A stretch of 64,000 bases of DNA from Blastococcus xanthinilyticus (GTDB lineage: Bacteria > Actinomycetota > Actinomycetes > Mycobacteriales > Geodermatophilaceae), in the NCBI RefSeq assembly GCF_008124835.1, contig NZ_VNHW01000007.1, positions 168,172 to 232,171 of the forward strand, given 5' to 3'. The translations under genes and the position numbers were made by a program. Below the pieces are notes generated by a model that had not been told where the DNA came from, ran no database searches, and saw nothing but the letters and a program-made list of their open reading frames with translations. Shown piece after piece: positions 52,306 through 61,493 of the stretch (positions within the stretch are counted from its first letter, which is position 1; every line of letters starts with the position of its first letter).

Positions 52306-53967
52306 TCAGGCGGCCTGGCGGCGGCGCGAGGCGACGAGGAGGCCGCCACCCGCCAGGAGGGCCAGGGCGCCGGCGCCGAGGTACGGCAGGGCCGAGAAGC
52401 CGGTGAGGGCCAGCACGGCCGTGCCGCCGGACACGGTCACCTCGACCACCAGGTTGCGGACGTTGCCGTTCACGTCGACACCCGTGGCCACCAGGTGGTG
52501 GACGCCGTTCTCCATGTCCTTGGGCAGGGTGACCTCGGCGCTGAACGTGCCGTCGGACAGGACGGTGACCTCACCGAGCTTGACCGGGGTGGAGTAGACG
52601 ACCAGCTCGACGGTGGAGCCGGGCAGGAAGTCCTTGCCGGAGATGGTCACCTTCTGGCCGGCGACGACCTTGCCGTCCTTGGCGTCACTGGTCAGCGTGC
52701 CGTCGGCCTTGGGCAGGGTCTTGGCGACCGACGAGGCAGGGACGTCGGAGATGGTGACGACCTCTGAGTGGAGGCCCGGGTTGCCCGCGCTGTCGACGGG
52801 GGTGACACCGAACGTGTGGGTCCACCCCGGCGTGGCCACCATGACGCACCGGCGCACGTCGGCCGCCGTCTCGCAGGCGATGCCGCTCGCCCCGTCGGTG
52901 CCGTCCGCGGACATGGCCTCACCGCCGACGATGTACCCGGCCAGGTCGAAGGTGCCCTCGGTCGAGGGTGCGTCCCAGGTGAAGACGATCGAGGACGGGC
53001 CCGCCTTGGCGACGACGTTGGTCGGGGCGCCGATCGGCTTGTACGCCATGGCGGCGATCGAGGCGGTGGCCGCACCGGGGCCGACGGCGCTGGTCGCGCG
53101 GACCCGGACCTTGTAGGTCGTGCCGTTGGTCAGGCCCGACACCGTGCCGACGAGCTCGTCGCCGTCCTGGGTGACGGTCAGCGGCTTGTAGGTCGCACCG
53201 TCGTCGGTGCTGACCTGCCACCCGGTGACGGGTGACTGCGCGTCCTCGTCGAACCAGCCGGGAGCGAAGGAGAGCTCGAGCCCGCCGTCGCGTCCGACGA
53301 CCCACAGGTCCTCCGGAGCGGCGGGGGCGTCGAGGGGGGCCGGCGGCGGGCACTCGACCCCGACACCGCTGATGGAGCCCGGGCCGGGGACGGACGCCGT
53401 GGCAGCGGCCTCCGGAGAGCCCACCAACCAGTTCCCGCCGTAGTTGTTCTCGTTGCCACCGCCGGCACCGCCGGAGCCGTTCGCGCCGGCCCCGTCACCA
53501 CCGAAGGCCAGCAGGTAGACCGAACCGCTCTTCAGGACGACGCTCGCCGCGCCGCCACCGCCGCCGCCGACGGTCGCGTCGAGGCCACCCGCGCCCCCCT
53601 GCGTCGACCCGGCACCGCTGCCGTTGGTGCCGCCGGCTGCGCCACTCGCGTCGGCGACGCCGTCCTCCCCGACGCTTCCGGGGTTCAGCGTGAAGACGTC
53701 GTTCTCCGCGGCGGGGAGCGTCACCTTCACGTGCCCGGCCAGCGCTCCCGCGGCGCCGTCGCTGGCCGCTCCGCCGGAGCCGCCGGAGAGCGTCCACTCG
53801 ACGGAGCAGATGCCGGCCGGCACCGGAGCCGAGGGACCGGTGCCCGAGACCGTGTAGGACGGCGCGGCGAGGGCGACGCCGCCGAGGCTCAGGATGGTGC
53901 TGGACATGGCGATCGCCCCGACGGCCGTGAGGCCGAGGGCTCGCCGGGTCGGTGCTGCGAGGTGCAC
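52306..53967 (-). CDS. LAxTG-anchored surface protein with fibronectin-III domains
   Basis: This 553-residue protein starts at GTG 53967 behind AGGGAG. A signal peptide (to about VALAA, residue 31) is followed by a Gly/Ala-rich region, two fibronectin-III-like domains (AAPEDLWVVG... and GAPTNVVAKAG...), and an Ig-like domain (VTISGKDFLPGSTVELVVY). The end has LALTG (about 519-523), a hydrophobic helix and SRRRQAA. It is a paralogue in domain order of the protein at 48969. Class E sortase between them is the probable anchoring enzyme. Confidence 0.88.
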   Translation of the reverse strand: MHLAAPTRRALGLTAVGAIAMSSTILSLGGVALAAPSYTVSGTGPSAPVPAGICSVEWTLSGGSGGAASDGAAGALAGHVKVTLPAAENDVFTLNPGSVGEDGVADASGAAGGTNGSGAGSTQGGAGGLDATVGGGGGGAASVVLKSGSVYLLAFGGDGAGANGSGGAGGGNENNYGGNWLVGSPEAAATASVPGPGSISGVGVECPPPAPLDAPAAPEDLWVVGRDGGLELSFAPGWFDEDAQSPVTGWQVSTDDGATYKPLTVTQDGDELVGTVSGLTNGTTYKVRVRATSAVGPGAATASIAAMAYKPIGAPTNVVAKAGPSSIVFTWDAPSTEGTFDLAGYIVGGEAMSADGTDGASGIACETAADVRRCVMVATPGWTHTFGVTPVDSAGNPGLHSEVVTISDVPASSVAKTLPKADGTLTSDAKDGKVVAGQKVTISGKDFLPGSTVELVVYSTPVKLGEVTVLSDGTFSAEVTLPKDMENGVHHLVATGVDVNGNVRNLVVEVTVSGGTAVLALTGFSALPYLGAGALALLAGGGLLVASRRRQAA

Positions 53968-54155
53968 GTCGACTCCCTGGACTGGCCCGGATGCGCGCCG
54001 GGTCGCTTGGTCCGGGGGTGCCGGACGAGGGAGACCGGACCACGCCGCGAGGTCGTGGCCCGGCGCGCCACCCGCGGCGGAACGGCTGAGGCGTTCCGTT
54101 ACCCGACCGTGACCTGACACGTGAAAGCGCAGGTCAGGAACACGCGGAAAGGTGC

Positions 54156-54197
54156 CGGATGTCGACGAGACGGCCTGGTCGGTCTCGTCGACATCCG
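54156..54197. repeat. Palindrome, family D
   Basis: Two perfect 16-bp arms (CGGATGTCGACGAGAC and complement) enclose a 10-base loop in the gap before the MaoC-type gene. It may be the terminator of that operon, as its position is downstream of the MaoC stop on the minus strand. No other copy is seen. Confidence 0.65.
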
Positions 54198-54248
54198 TTC
54201 AGTCCGGAACCGATCCGCTTCGAGAAGGTCCTGGCCGGCGGTGCTTCC

Positions 54249-55103
54249 TCAGAGCGGGCGGACCGTGCCGACCAGGTGCTCGGTGCCGCTGCGCGCGTTC
54301 CGGACGGCGGCGTCCCAGCCGCCGTCGGCCGGCGCGGTCGAGAGGGTGACCGTCGAGGGGAGGAACAGCGGCTTGCGGAACGCGACGTCGACGCCGAACG
54401 CGTCGGGCAGCCGGTTGGCCACCGACGCCAGCACGCGGGCCTTCACCCACATGCCGTGCGCGATCGCCCGCTTGAAGCCGAACGCCTTGGCACTGAGCCC
54501 GGAGAGGTGGATCGGGTTCACGTCGCCGGAGACCTTCGCGTAGCGGCGGCCGGCGTCGTCCGGGATCCGCCAGGTGGCGGCCGCACGGTCGAGGCCCCCG
54601 ACCGACACCGTCACATCGGAATCCGGCGCGCCGTGGGGCGCGGTCGCGCCGCGGGCCAGGTACGTCGAGCGCCCCCGCCACACCTCCGCGCCACCGGCGG
54701 ACACCGACGCGCAGAGGTCCACGGTCGCCCCGCTGCGGTGGGCAGCGAACCGCTCGGCCCACACCTCCAGGTCGAGCTCCTCCGACGCCGCGATCGGCCG
54801 CAGCACGTCGATGCGGTTGCGCAGGTGCACCAGGCCCGGCAGCGCGAGCGGGAAGGCGCGGTCGCTCATCAGCGCCAGCTGCAGCGGGAAGGTGAGCAGA
54901 TGCGGGTAGGTCGCCGGGAGCGCGTCCGACAGCGGGAACCGGCAGACCCGGGCGTAGTCGGCCAGGTTCGCCGGGTCCACCCGCACGCCGTGCCGCGCCA
55001 CCCGGGTGTCGGGCAGCGCCCCGCCGCGGCCGCGCGCGGTGAACGCCGCCCGCGCGAAGAGCGCCGCCATGTTCGGGGGCGCATCGAGCACGGTGGTGGC
55101 CAT
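54249..55103 (-). CDS. MaoC-type dehydratase, long double hot-dog
   Basis: This 284-residue protein has a hydratase-2-like C-terminal half with SGDVNPIHLSGLSAKAFGFKRAIAHGMW, holding the catalytic Asp and His. The N-terminal half has lost a similar motif, as in double hot-dog enzymes. It would hydrate enoyl-CoA/ACP chains. Its ATG overlaps the stop of the FabG-like gene (ATGA), so it forms one operon with the reductase and thiolase. Confidence 0.88.
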   Translation of the reverse strand: MATTVLDAPPNMAALFARAAFTARGRGGALPDTRVARHGVRVDPANLADYARVCRFPLSDALPATYPHLLTFPLQLALMSDRAFPLALPGLVHLRNRIDVLRPIAASEELDLEVWAERFAAHRSGATVDLCASVSAGGAEVWRGRSTYLARGATAPHGAPDSDVTVSVGGLDRAAATWRIPDDAGRRYAKVSGDVNPIHLSGLSAKAFGFKRAIAHGMWVKARVLASVANRLPDAFGVDVAFRKPLFLPSTVTLSTAPADGGWDAAVRNARSGTEHLVGTVRPL

Positions 55104-56458
55104 CAGGCGCCCAGCAGCGACTGGCCGCAGACCCGGACGGTCTGGCCGTTGACACCTGCGCTGGCCGGCTGCGACAGCCAGGCGATCGTCTCGGCGACGT
55201 CGACCGGCAGCCCGCCCTGCTGCAGCGAGTTGATCCGCGACCCGATCTCCCGGGTGCCGAAGGGCATCTTCGCCGTCATCTCGGTGACGATGAACCCCGG
55301 CGCGACGGCGTTGATCGTGGCGTCGCGCTCGGCGAACTCCGGCGCCCAGGCGCGCACCATGCCGATGACGCCGGCCTTGCTCGCCGCGTAGTTGGTCTGG
55401 CCGCGGTTGCCCGCGATGCCCGACTGCGAGGAGACGCAGACGATCCGGGCGCCGGGCTTCAGCGCGCCCTCGGCGTCCAGCAGGGCCTGCGTGATGTCCA
55501 GCTGGGCCTGCAGGTTCACCGCCATGACCGAGTTCCAGCGGGCGGCGTCCATGTTGACCAGCAGCTTGTCGCGGGTGATCCCGGCGTTGTGGACGACGAC
55601 GTCCACCCCGCCGTGCCGGGCGACGAGCTGCTGCACCAGCCGCGGGCCGGCGTCCTCGGCGGTGATGTCCAGCGCCACGGCGGTGCCGCCGATCGCGTTC
55701 GCCACCCGCGCCAGCTGCTCCCCCGCCGCCGGGACGTCGACGGCGACCACGTGCGCGCCGTCCCGGGAGAGCACCTCCGCGATCGCCGCGCCGATGCCGC
55801 GGGCGGCGCCGGTGACGACGGCGACCTTGCCGGCCAGCGGCTTCTCCTCGTCGGGGTTGGCCGGGACGTCGGCCGCCGAGAGCGTCAGCAGCTGCCCGTC
55901 GACGTAGGCCGACCGGCCGGACAGGAAGAACCGCAGCGGGGCGGCCAGCGACTCCTCCGCACCCTCGGGCACGAAGACGGCGTTCGCCGTCGAGCCACCG
56001 CGCAGCTCCTTGGCGATGGAGCGGACCAGCCCGTCCACCGCCTGGCGCGCGGCCGCCCGGGCCGGGGAGCCGGCGGCCGCCGGCGGGTCGGCGAGGACCA
56101 GCACGCGGCCCGAGGAGCGCAGCCGCTCGAGCGCCGGCGCCAGGAAGTCGTGCGCGCCGGCGAGGTCGGCCGGGCCGGTCAGCCCCGTCGCGTCCAGGAC
56201 GACCGCGCCGAGCTTCTCGCCGTCGGTCCCGCCGTCGGCCGTCACCGGGGACTGCACGGTCACCCCGGCGTCCCGGAGGACGGCGGTGACCGTGTCGCGC
56301 AGCCGGCCCTGGCCGGCCGAGCCGACCACCACCGGCCCCGGCAGCAGCGGCTGCCCGGGCTCGTAGCGGCGCAGCTCCACCGGGCGCGGGAGGCCCAGCT
56401 GCTTGGTGATCGTGGTGCCGACGCCGGAGTTGGCGAAGGTCGTGTACCAGTCAGCCAC
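55103..56458 (-). CDS. High-molecular-weight 3-oxoacyl-ACP/CoA reductase (FabG4-like)
   Basis: This 451-residue enzyme starts at GTG 56458. The N-terminal roughly 200 residues form a degenerate, flavodoxin-like domain. The C-terminal part is a complete SDR reductase with VVTGAARGIG, HNAGITRD, the Ser of VSSQSGIAGN and the YAASK catalytic Tyr and Lys. Such two-domain FabG4 proteins occur in mycobacteria and relatives and reduce 3-oxoacyl-CoA. It lies between thiolase and MaoC genes. Confidence 0.9.
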   Translation of the reverse strand: MADWYTTFANSGVGTTITKQLGLPRPVELRRYEPGQPLLPGPVVVGSAGQGRLRDTVTAVLRDAGVTVQSPVTADGGTDGEKLGAVVLDATGLTGPADLAGAHDFLAPALERLRSSGRVLVLADPPAAAGSPARAAARQAVDGLVRSIAKELRGGSTANAVFVPEGAEESLAAPLRFFLSGRSAYVDGQLLTLSAADVPANPDEEKPLAGKVAVVTGAARGIGAAIAEVLSRDGAHVVAVDVPAAGEQLARVANAIGGTAVALDITAEDAGPRLVQQLVARHGGVDVVVHNAGITRDKLLVNMDAARWNSVMAVNLQAQLDITQALLDAEGALKPGARIVCVSSQSGIAGNRGQTNYAASKAGVIGMVRAWAPEFAERDATINAVAPGFIVTEMTAKMPFGTREIGSRINSLQQGGLPVDVAETIAWLSQPASAGVNGQTVRVCGQSLLGA

Positions 56459-56532
56459 GAGGGATCTCTCTTCCGTGCGGGGTGGCGGGGAATGCGGCGG
56501 AGCCGTCCGGTTCCCCACCGGAGGTGTGTGGA

Positions 56533-57828
56533 TCAGGACTCGAGGATGGCGACGACGCCCTGGCCGCCGGCGGCGCAGATGGAGATCAGGCCGCGCTTGC
56601 CCGGGCCGGCCTCGTGCAGCATCTTCGCCAGCGACGCGACGATCCGGCCACCGGTGGCGGCGAACGGGTGCCCGGCCGCCAGCGACGAGCCGTGCACGTT
56701 GAGCTTCGACCGGTCGATCGAGCCCAGCGGGGCGTCCAGGCCCAGCTTCTCCTTGCAGAACGCCGGGTCCTCCCAGGCCTTCATCGTGGCGAGCACCGTG
56801 GAGGCGAACGCCTCGTGGATCTCGTAGAAGTCGAAGTCCTGCAGCGTCAGGCCGTTGCGGGCGAGCAGCACCGGCACGGCGTAGACCGGCGCCATGAGCA
56901 GGCCCTCGCCGCCGTGCACGTAGTCGACGGCGGCGGTCTGCGCGTCGACCAGGTGGGCCAGCACCGGCAGCCCCTTGGCCTCGGCCCACTCGTCGGAGGC
57001 CAGCAGCACCGCCGAGGCGCCGTCGGTCAGCGGCGTGGAGTTGCCCGCCGTCATCGTGGCGCCCTCGCCCGTGCCGAACACCGGCTTCAGCGTCGCCAGC
57101 TTCTCCACGCTCGAGTCGGGGCGCAGGTTGTTGTCGCGGGTCAGGCCGAGGAACGGCGTCACCAGGTCGTCGAAGAAGCCGCGGTCGTAGGCGGCGGCCA
57201 TGGACCGGTGCGACCGGGCGGCGAGCTCGTCCTGCTCCTCGCGGCCGATCTCCCACTCCGCGGCGGTGATCGCCGCGTGGTCGCCCATCGCCAGGCCGGT
57301 GCGCGGCTCGGCGTTGCGCGGCATCTCCGGGGCGATCATGCCGGGCCGGATGCGGGCGAGGGCCTTGAGCCGCTCCTGCACCGTCTTCGCGCCGTTCAGC
57401 GAGATGAGCACGCGGCGCAGGTCCTCGCTCACGGCGAGCGGGGCGTCGGAGGTGGTGTCCACACCCCCGGCGATGCCGGACTCGATCTGGCCCAGGGCGA
57501 TCTTGTTGGCGACCAGGATGGCCGCCTCCAGCCCGGTCCCGCACGCCTGCTGGACGTCGTAGGCCGGCGTCGTGGCGGCCAGCTTCGACCCGAGCACCGA
57601 CTCGCGGGTCAGGTTGAAGTCGCGGGCGTGCTTGAGGACGGCGCCGGCGACGACCTCGCCCACCGACTCGCCCTGGAGGCCGAAGCGCGCGACCAGCCCG
57701 TCGAGGGTCGCGGTGAGCATGTCCTGGTTGGACGCCTGGGCGTACGCCGAGTTGGACCGCGCGAACGGGATCCGGTTCCCGCCGACGATCGCCGCCTTGC
57801 GGGTCGCGGGCTGCTGGCTCTGCGCCAT
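56533..57828 (-). CDS. fadA: Acetyl-CoA acetyltransferase / thiolase
   Basis: This 431-residue thiolase has the acyl-accepting Cys96 in QQACGTGLEA, EIHEAFAS with the catalytic His, GHPFAATGGR and the second Cys in ISICAAGGQG. It splits 3-oxoacyl-CoA or condenses acetyl-CoA. Clear GGAGG lies 5 bases before ATG 57828. It heads an operon with the FabG4-like and MaoC-like genes. The divergent TetR gene is a probable regulator. Confidence 0.92.
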   Translation of the reverse strand: MAQSQQPATRKAAIVGGNRIPFARSNSAYAQASNQDMLTATLDGLVARFGLQGESVGEVVAGAVLKHARDFNLTRESVLGSKLAATTPAYDVQQACGTGLEAAILVANKIALGQIESGIAGGVDTTSDAPLAVSEDLRRVLISLNGAKTVQERLKALARIRPGMIAPEMPRNAEPRTGLAMGDHAAITAAEWEIGREEQDELAARSHRSMAAAYDRGFFDDLVTPFLGLTRDNNLRPDSSVEKLATLKPVFGTGEGATMTAGNSTPLTDGASAVLLASDEWAEAKGLPVLAHLVDAQTAAVDYVHGGEGLLMAPVYAVPVLLARNGLTLQDFDFYEIHEAFASTVLATMKAWEDPAFCKEKLGLDAPLGSIDRSKLNVHGSSLAAGHPFAATGGRIVASLAKMLHEAGPGKRGLISICAAGGQGVVAILES

Positions 57829-57888
57829 GGTGACCTCCGTGGTCGGGTGGGCTGGTAGGTACCCACGGTATCAGGTACTGTCCGTATC
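57829..57888. promoter_or_regulatory. Divergent promoter/operator region of the fatty-acid genes
   Basis: This 60-base gap separates the thiolase gene from TetR. An A/T-richer core (about 57857-57889) has GGTACC, GGTATC and GTATC elements with partial symmetry (ACGG...CCGT) and is a probable TetR operator. I cannot fix exact half-sites. Confidence 0.45.
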
Positions 57889-58581
57889 GTGAAGGCCGAG
57901 GTGAGGGACGGCGCAGCAGCGCCGGCGAGGTCCCGCGACCGGCGCGACTCCCGGTGGGACGAGCACCGCCGCGCACGCCGCGAGCAGCTGGTCGACGCCA
58001 CGCTGGCCGCGATCGGCCGGCACGGCGCCGGCGTCGGCATGGACGAGATCGCCGCCGCCGCAGGCACCAGCAAGACCGTCGTCTACCGGCACTTCACCGA
58101 CCGCACGGACCTCTACGTCGCCGTCTGCGCCCGGGTCGCCGACCAGCTGCTGCCCCGGCTGCGGGCCGCGATGGAGCTCGGCGGCACCCCCCGGGCGATG
58201 ACCACCGCGGCGGTCGAGGCCTACCTCGCCTTCTGCGAGGCCGACCCGGAGCTGTACCGGTTCGTCGTCCACCTGCACCCGACCGACCGCCCCGTGGACG
58301 CCGATCCCATCGACAGCCTCTCCGACCTGGTGGGCGACCAGGCGGCCGCCCTGCTGCGCAGCGCGCTGACGCAGGCCGGCCGCGATCCGGCGCCCGCGGG
58401 CCCCTGGGGCCACGGGTTGATCGGTCTCGTGCGCGCCGCCGCCGACTGGTGGCTGCGGGCCGAGCGGCCGATGCCCCGCGCCGAGCTGGCCGCACACCTC
58501 ACCGAACTGGCCTGGGCCGGACTCTCCGGCGTCGTGACCACCGAACCCCGCCCCGCTACCGAAGCCACGGAGGACCTGTGA
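57889..58581 (+). CDS. TetR-family regulator of fatty-acid genes
   Basis: This 230-residue protein has the DNA-binding domain ATLAAIGRHGAGVGMDEIAAAAGTSKTVVYRHFTDRTDLY (about 40-80) after a basic N-terminus. It starts at GTG 57889, 60 bases from the divergent thiolase gene, and its stop overlaps the acyl-CoA oxidase-like gene by GTGA. It is likely to sense acyl-CoA and control both operons. Confidence 0.9.
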   Translation: MKAEVRDGAAAPARSRDRRDSRWDEHRRARREQLVDATLAAIGRHGAGVGMDEIAAAAGTSKTVVYRHFTDRTDLYVAVCARVADQLLPRLRAAMELGGTPRAMTTAAVEAYLAFCEADPELYRFVVHLHPTDRPVDADPIDSLSDLVGDQAAALLRSALTQAGRDPAPAGPWGHGLIGLVRAAADWWLRAERPMPRAELAAHLTELAWAGLSGVVTTEPRPATEATEDL

Positions 58582-60617
58582 CCAGCACCCTGCCCCCCAC
58601 GGTCGACCCCGCCCACCTCCAGGAGACGCTCGACGGCCGGTGGGCGCACGTGCGCCGCGACGCCCGGGAGAACCTGCACGACCCCGGGATGCTCCCGGTC
58701 TACGGCGAGTCGATGGCCGACGCCCGCGAGCGGGTGACCCGCACGGCCCGCACGCTCGCCGAGTCCGGCCGGGTCACCCTCGGCTTCCCCAAGGAGTTCG
58801 GCGGCGAGGCCGACGCGGGCGGATCGGTGACCTCGATCGAGATGCTGGCGTTCACCGACCTCTCGCTCATGGTCAAGGCCGGCGTCCAGTGGGGGCTGTT
58901 CGGCGGCGCCGTCCAGCTGCTCGGCACGCGCCGGCACCACGAGGCCTACCTGCGCGACATCATGAGCTTCGACCTGCCCGGCTGCTTCGCCATGACCGAG
59001 ACCGGGCACGGCTCCGACGTCCAGCAGCTGCGCACCACCTGCACCTACGACCCCGCGACGCAGACCTTCGACCTGCACACCCCGCACCAGGCCGCGCGCA
59101 AGGACTACATCGGCAACGCGGCGAAGGACGGGCGCATGGCGGTCGTCTTCGCCCAGCTGGTCACCCAGGGGAAGAACCACGGCGTGCACGCCTGGCTGGT
59201 GCCCATCCGCGACGAGGACGGCGCCCCGATGCCCAGGGTCACCATCGGCGACGACGGCCCCAAGGCCGGGCTGCTGGGCGTCGACAACGGGCGCCTGACC
59301 TTCGACCACGTGACCGTGCCGCGCGACATGCTGCTCGACCGCTACGGCCAGGTCGCCGCCGACGGCACCTACACCTCGAGCATCGAGAACGAGACCCGCC
59401 GCTTCTTCACCATGCTGGGCACGCTGGTGCGCGGCCGGGTCAGTGTGGGCGGCTCGGCCTCCTCGGCGACGAAGCTGGCCCTGGACATCGCCGTCCGGTA
59501 CGGCAACGCCCGCCGCCAGTTCAGCGCCCCCGGCGAGGAGCGCGAGATCGTCATCAACGACTACCTCGTGCACCAGCGCAAGCTGCTGCCGGCGCTGGCG
59601 AAGACCTACGCGCTGCACTTCGCGCAGAGCGAGCTGGTCAGCACCATGCACGACCTCCAGACGGCGGTGCACGAGCACGGCGAGGAGATCGACGAGCACG
59701 CCCAGCGCGAGCTCGAGTCCCGCGCCGCCGGGCTCAAGGTGGCCCAGACCTGGCACGCCACGCAGACCATCCAGATGTGCCGCGAGGCCTGCGGCGGGGC
59801 CGGCTACCTGCAGGAGAACCGGCTGCCGCACCTCAAGGCCGACACCGACGTCTTCACCACGTTCGAGGGCGACAACACCGTCCTGCTGCAGCTGGTGGCC
59901 AAGGGGCTGCTCACCGGCTACCGCGACAACTTCGGCTCCCTCGACGGCTGGGGCCGGGTCGGCTTCGTCGCCGACATGGTCCGCGAGACCGTGCTGGAGC
60001 GGACCGCCGCCCGCGCGCTCATCCAGCGGCTGGTCGACGCCGTCCCCGGGCGGGACGACGAGGTGCCGATGCTCGACCGCGGCTGGCAGCTGAAGATGTT
60101 CGAGTTCCGCGAGAAGCACGCGCTGGAGGGGGCGATCCGCCGGCTGCGGAAGAACTCCACGACCCCCGGCATGGCCCCGTTCGACATGTTCAACGACGTC
60201 CAGGACCACGTGCTGAAGACGGCGCGGACGCACATCGACCGGATCGTGCTCGAGGCCTTCGTCGAGGGCGTCGACCGCGCCACCGACCCCGCCGCGACAG
60301 CGCTGCTGGACACCCTGTGCGACCTCTACGCGCTCTCGACGATCGAGGAGGACAAGGCCTGGTTCCTGGAGCACGGCCAGCTCACCCCGGCCCGGGCCAA
60401 GACCCTGACCGCGACGGTGAACGCCCTGCTCAAGGAGCTGCGGCCGCACATCACCACGCTGGTGGACGGCTTCGCCATCCCCGCCGACTGGAAGGCCGCG
60501 GCGATCCTCGAGGAGGAGCCGGCCCGGCAGGCGGCCATGGCCGCCCGCGACGCCGAGCTGCGCACCGCCACCCCGCAGGGCACCGCCACCAACCTGGAGG
60601 TCCCCCCGGGCCAGTAA
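58578..60617 (+). CDS. Acyl-CoA oxidase/dehydrogenase-like enzyme
   Basis: This protein of 679 residues is far longer than ordinary acyl-CoA dehydrogenases (about 380), and has the oxidase-like order. CFAMTETGHGSDVQQLRTTC binds flavin and substrate. RFFTMLGTLVRGRVSVGGSA and ACGGAGYLQENRL follow, with TFEGDNTVLLQ holding the catalytic Glu. A C-terminal helical domain adds about 250 residues. It oxidises acyl-CoA to enoyl-CoA, with oxygen or another acceptor. GTG 58578 overlaps the TetR stop. Confidence 0.9.
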   Translation: MTSTLPPTVDPAHLQETLDGRWAHVRRDARENLHDPGMLPVYGESMADARERVTRTARTLAESGRVTLGFPKEFGGEADAGGSVTSIEMLAFTDLSLMVKAGVQWGLFGGAVQLLGTRRHHEAYLRDIMSFDLPGCFAMTETGHGSDVQQLRTTCTYDPATQTFDLHTPHQAARKDYIGNAAKDGRMAVVFAQLVTQGKNHGVHAWLVPIRDEDGAPMPRVTIGDDGPKAGLLGVDNGRLTFDHVTVPRDMLLDRYGQVAADGTYTSSIENETRRFFTMLGTLVRGRVSVGGSASSATKLALDIAVRYGNARRQFSAPGEEREIVINDYLVHQRKLLPALAKTYALHFAQSELVSTMHDLQTAVHEHGEEIDEHAQRELESRAAGLKVAQTWHATQTIQMCREACGGAGYLQENRLPHLKADTDVFTTFEGDNTVLLQLVAKGLLTGYRDNFGSLDGWGRVGFVADMVRETVLERTAARALIQRLVDAVPGRDDEVPMLDRGWQLKMFEFREKHALEGAIRRLRKNSTTPGMAPFDMFNDVQDHVLKTARTHIDRIVLEAFVEGVDRATDPAATALLDTLCDLYALSTIEEDKAWFLEHGQLTPARAKTLTATVNALLKELRPHITTLVDGFAIPADWKAAAILEEEPARQAAMAARDAELRTATPQGTATNLEVPPGQ

Positions 60618-60632
60618 GAGGACGCCTCCCGG

Positions 60633-60704
60633 GCCGAGTGGGCAGTTGCGGTCGGCGACACGGCAGGACACGCCGGTCGCGGCGGCCGCAACTGCTCACT
60701 CGGC
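60633..60704. repeat. Long palindrome, family B copy 2
   Basis: Arms GCCGAGTGGGCAGTTGC and its complement with one mismatch close a 72-base element just after the acyl-CoA oxidase-like gene. The inner GGACACGCCG and outer ends match the element at 41648-41720. Confidence 0.65.
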
Positions 60705-60754
60705 GGAGGGGCACGGCGCGGGCTGGGCGGAGCGCGACCGGAGAATGGGCGCCC

Positions 60755-61486
60755 GTGGAGATCCTGGCCGTGGCCGAGACGCTGCGGGTCCCGGCCGCCG
60801 TCGACCTCGCCGCCGTCGTCGTCGGCGCGCTCACCGGCGGCCTGCTGGCCGCCCGCGAGGGGTTCGCCGTGTCCGGCGTGCTGCTCCTGGCCGTCAGCGG
60901 CGGCCTGGGCGGCGGGCTGATCCGCGACGTGCTGCTGGCCGAGGGGCCGCCGATCGCCCTCACCAACCAGGCCTACCTGCCCACGGTGGCGATCGCCGCG
61001 GGCATCACGTTCTACTTCTCCGGCTGGCTCTCCCGGCTGACCGCGCTGCTGGTCGTGCTCGACGCGGTCACGCTCGGGTTCTTCACCGTCATCGGCGCGC
61101 AGAAGGCGCAGCTGGCCGGCCTGCCCAGCGCGTCGGTGGTGTTCATCGGCACGCTGACGGCGGTCGGCGGCGCGCTGATCCGGGACATGCTGCTCGCCCA
61201 GCGGGCCGACATCATCGGGCCCGGGCCGTACAACGCCGTCGCCGCGCTCATCGGCGCCACCGCCCTCACCGTGCTCGCCGGGCCCCTGGGGCTCGACCCC
61301 ATCCCGGTGGCGGCGCTGGTGATCGCGCTGGTGGCCGTGCTCCGGGTGCTGTCGGTGTGGCGCGGCTGGGAGGCCCCGGTCGCCGTCGACCTGCCCGAGC
61401 GCACCCGCAGCCGGCTGGTCCGCCGCCGCGAGCGGGGCCGGCGCCGGGCCGGGGCCGCCCTGTTCCGCCGGCGCCGCCGGGGCTGA
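60755..61486 (+). CDS. TRIC-type (UPF0126) membrane protein
   Basis: This 243-residue protein has seven hydrophobic segments with two similar halves. Each half has the Gly-rich, GGxxRD signature: GGLGGGLIRDVLL and AVGGALIRDMLL. This matches TRIC-family channels, which conduct potassium or other cations in structural studies of prokaryotic members. The C-terminus is very basic. GTG 60755 is chosen, with GGAG 11 bases upstream. Confidence 0.9.
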   Translation: MEILAVAETLRVPAAVDLAAVVVGALTGGLLAAREGFAVSGVLLLAVSGGLGGGLIRDVLLAEGPPIALTNQAYLPTVAIAAGITFYFSGWLSRLTALLVVLDAVTLGFFTVIGAQKAQLAGLPSASVVFIGTLTAVGGALIRDMLLAQRADIIGPGPYNAVAALIGATALTVLAGPLGLDPIPVAALVIALVAVLRVLSVWRGWEAPVAVDLPERTRSRLVRRRERGRRRAGAALFRRRRRG

Positions 61487-61493
61487 CCGGCCC

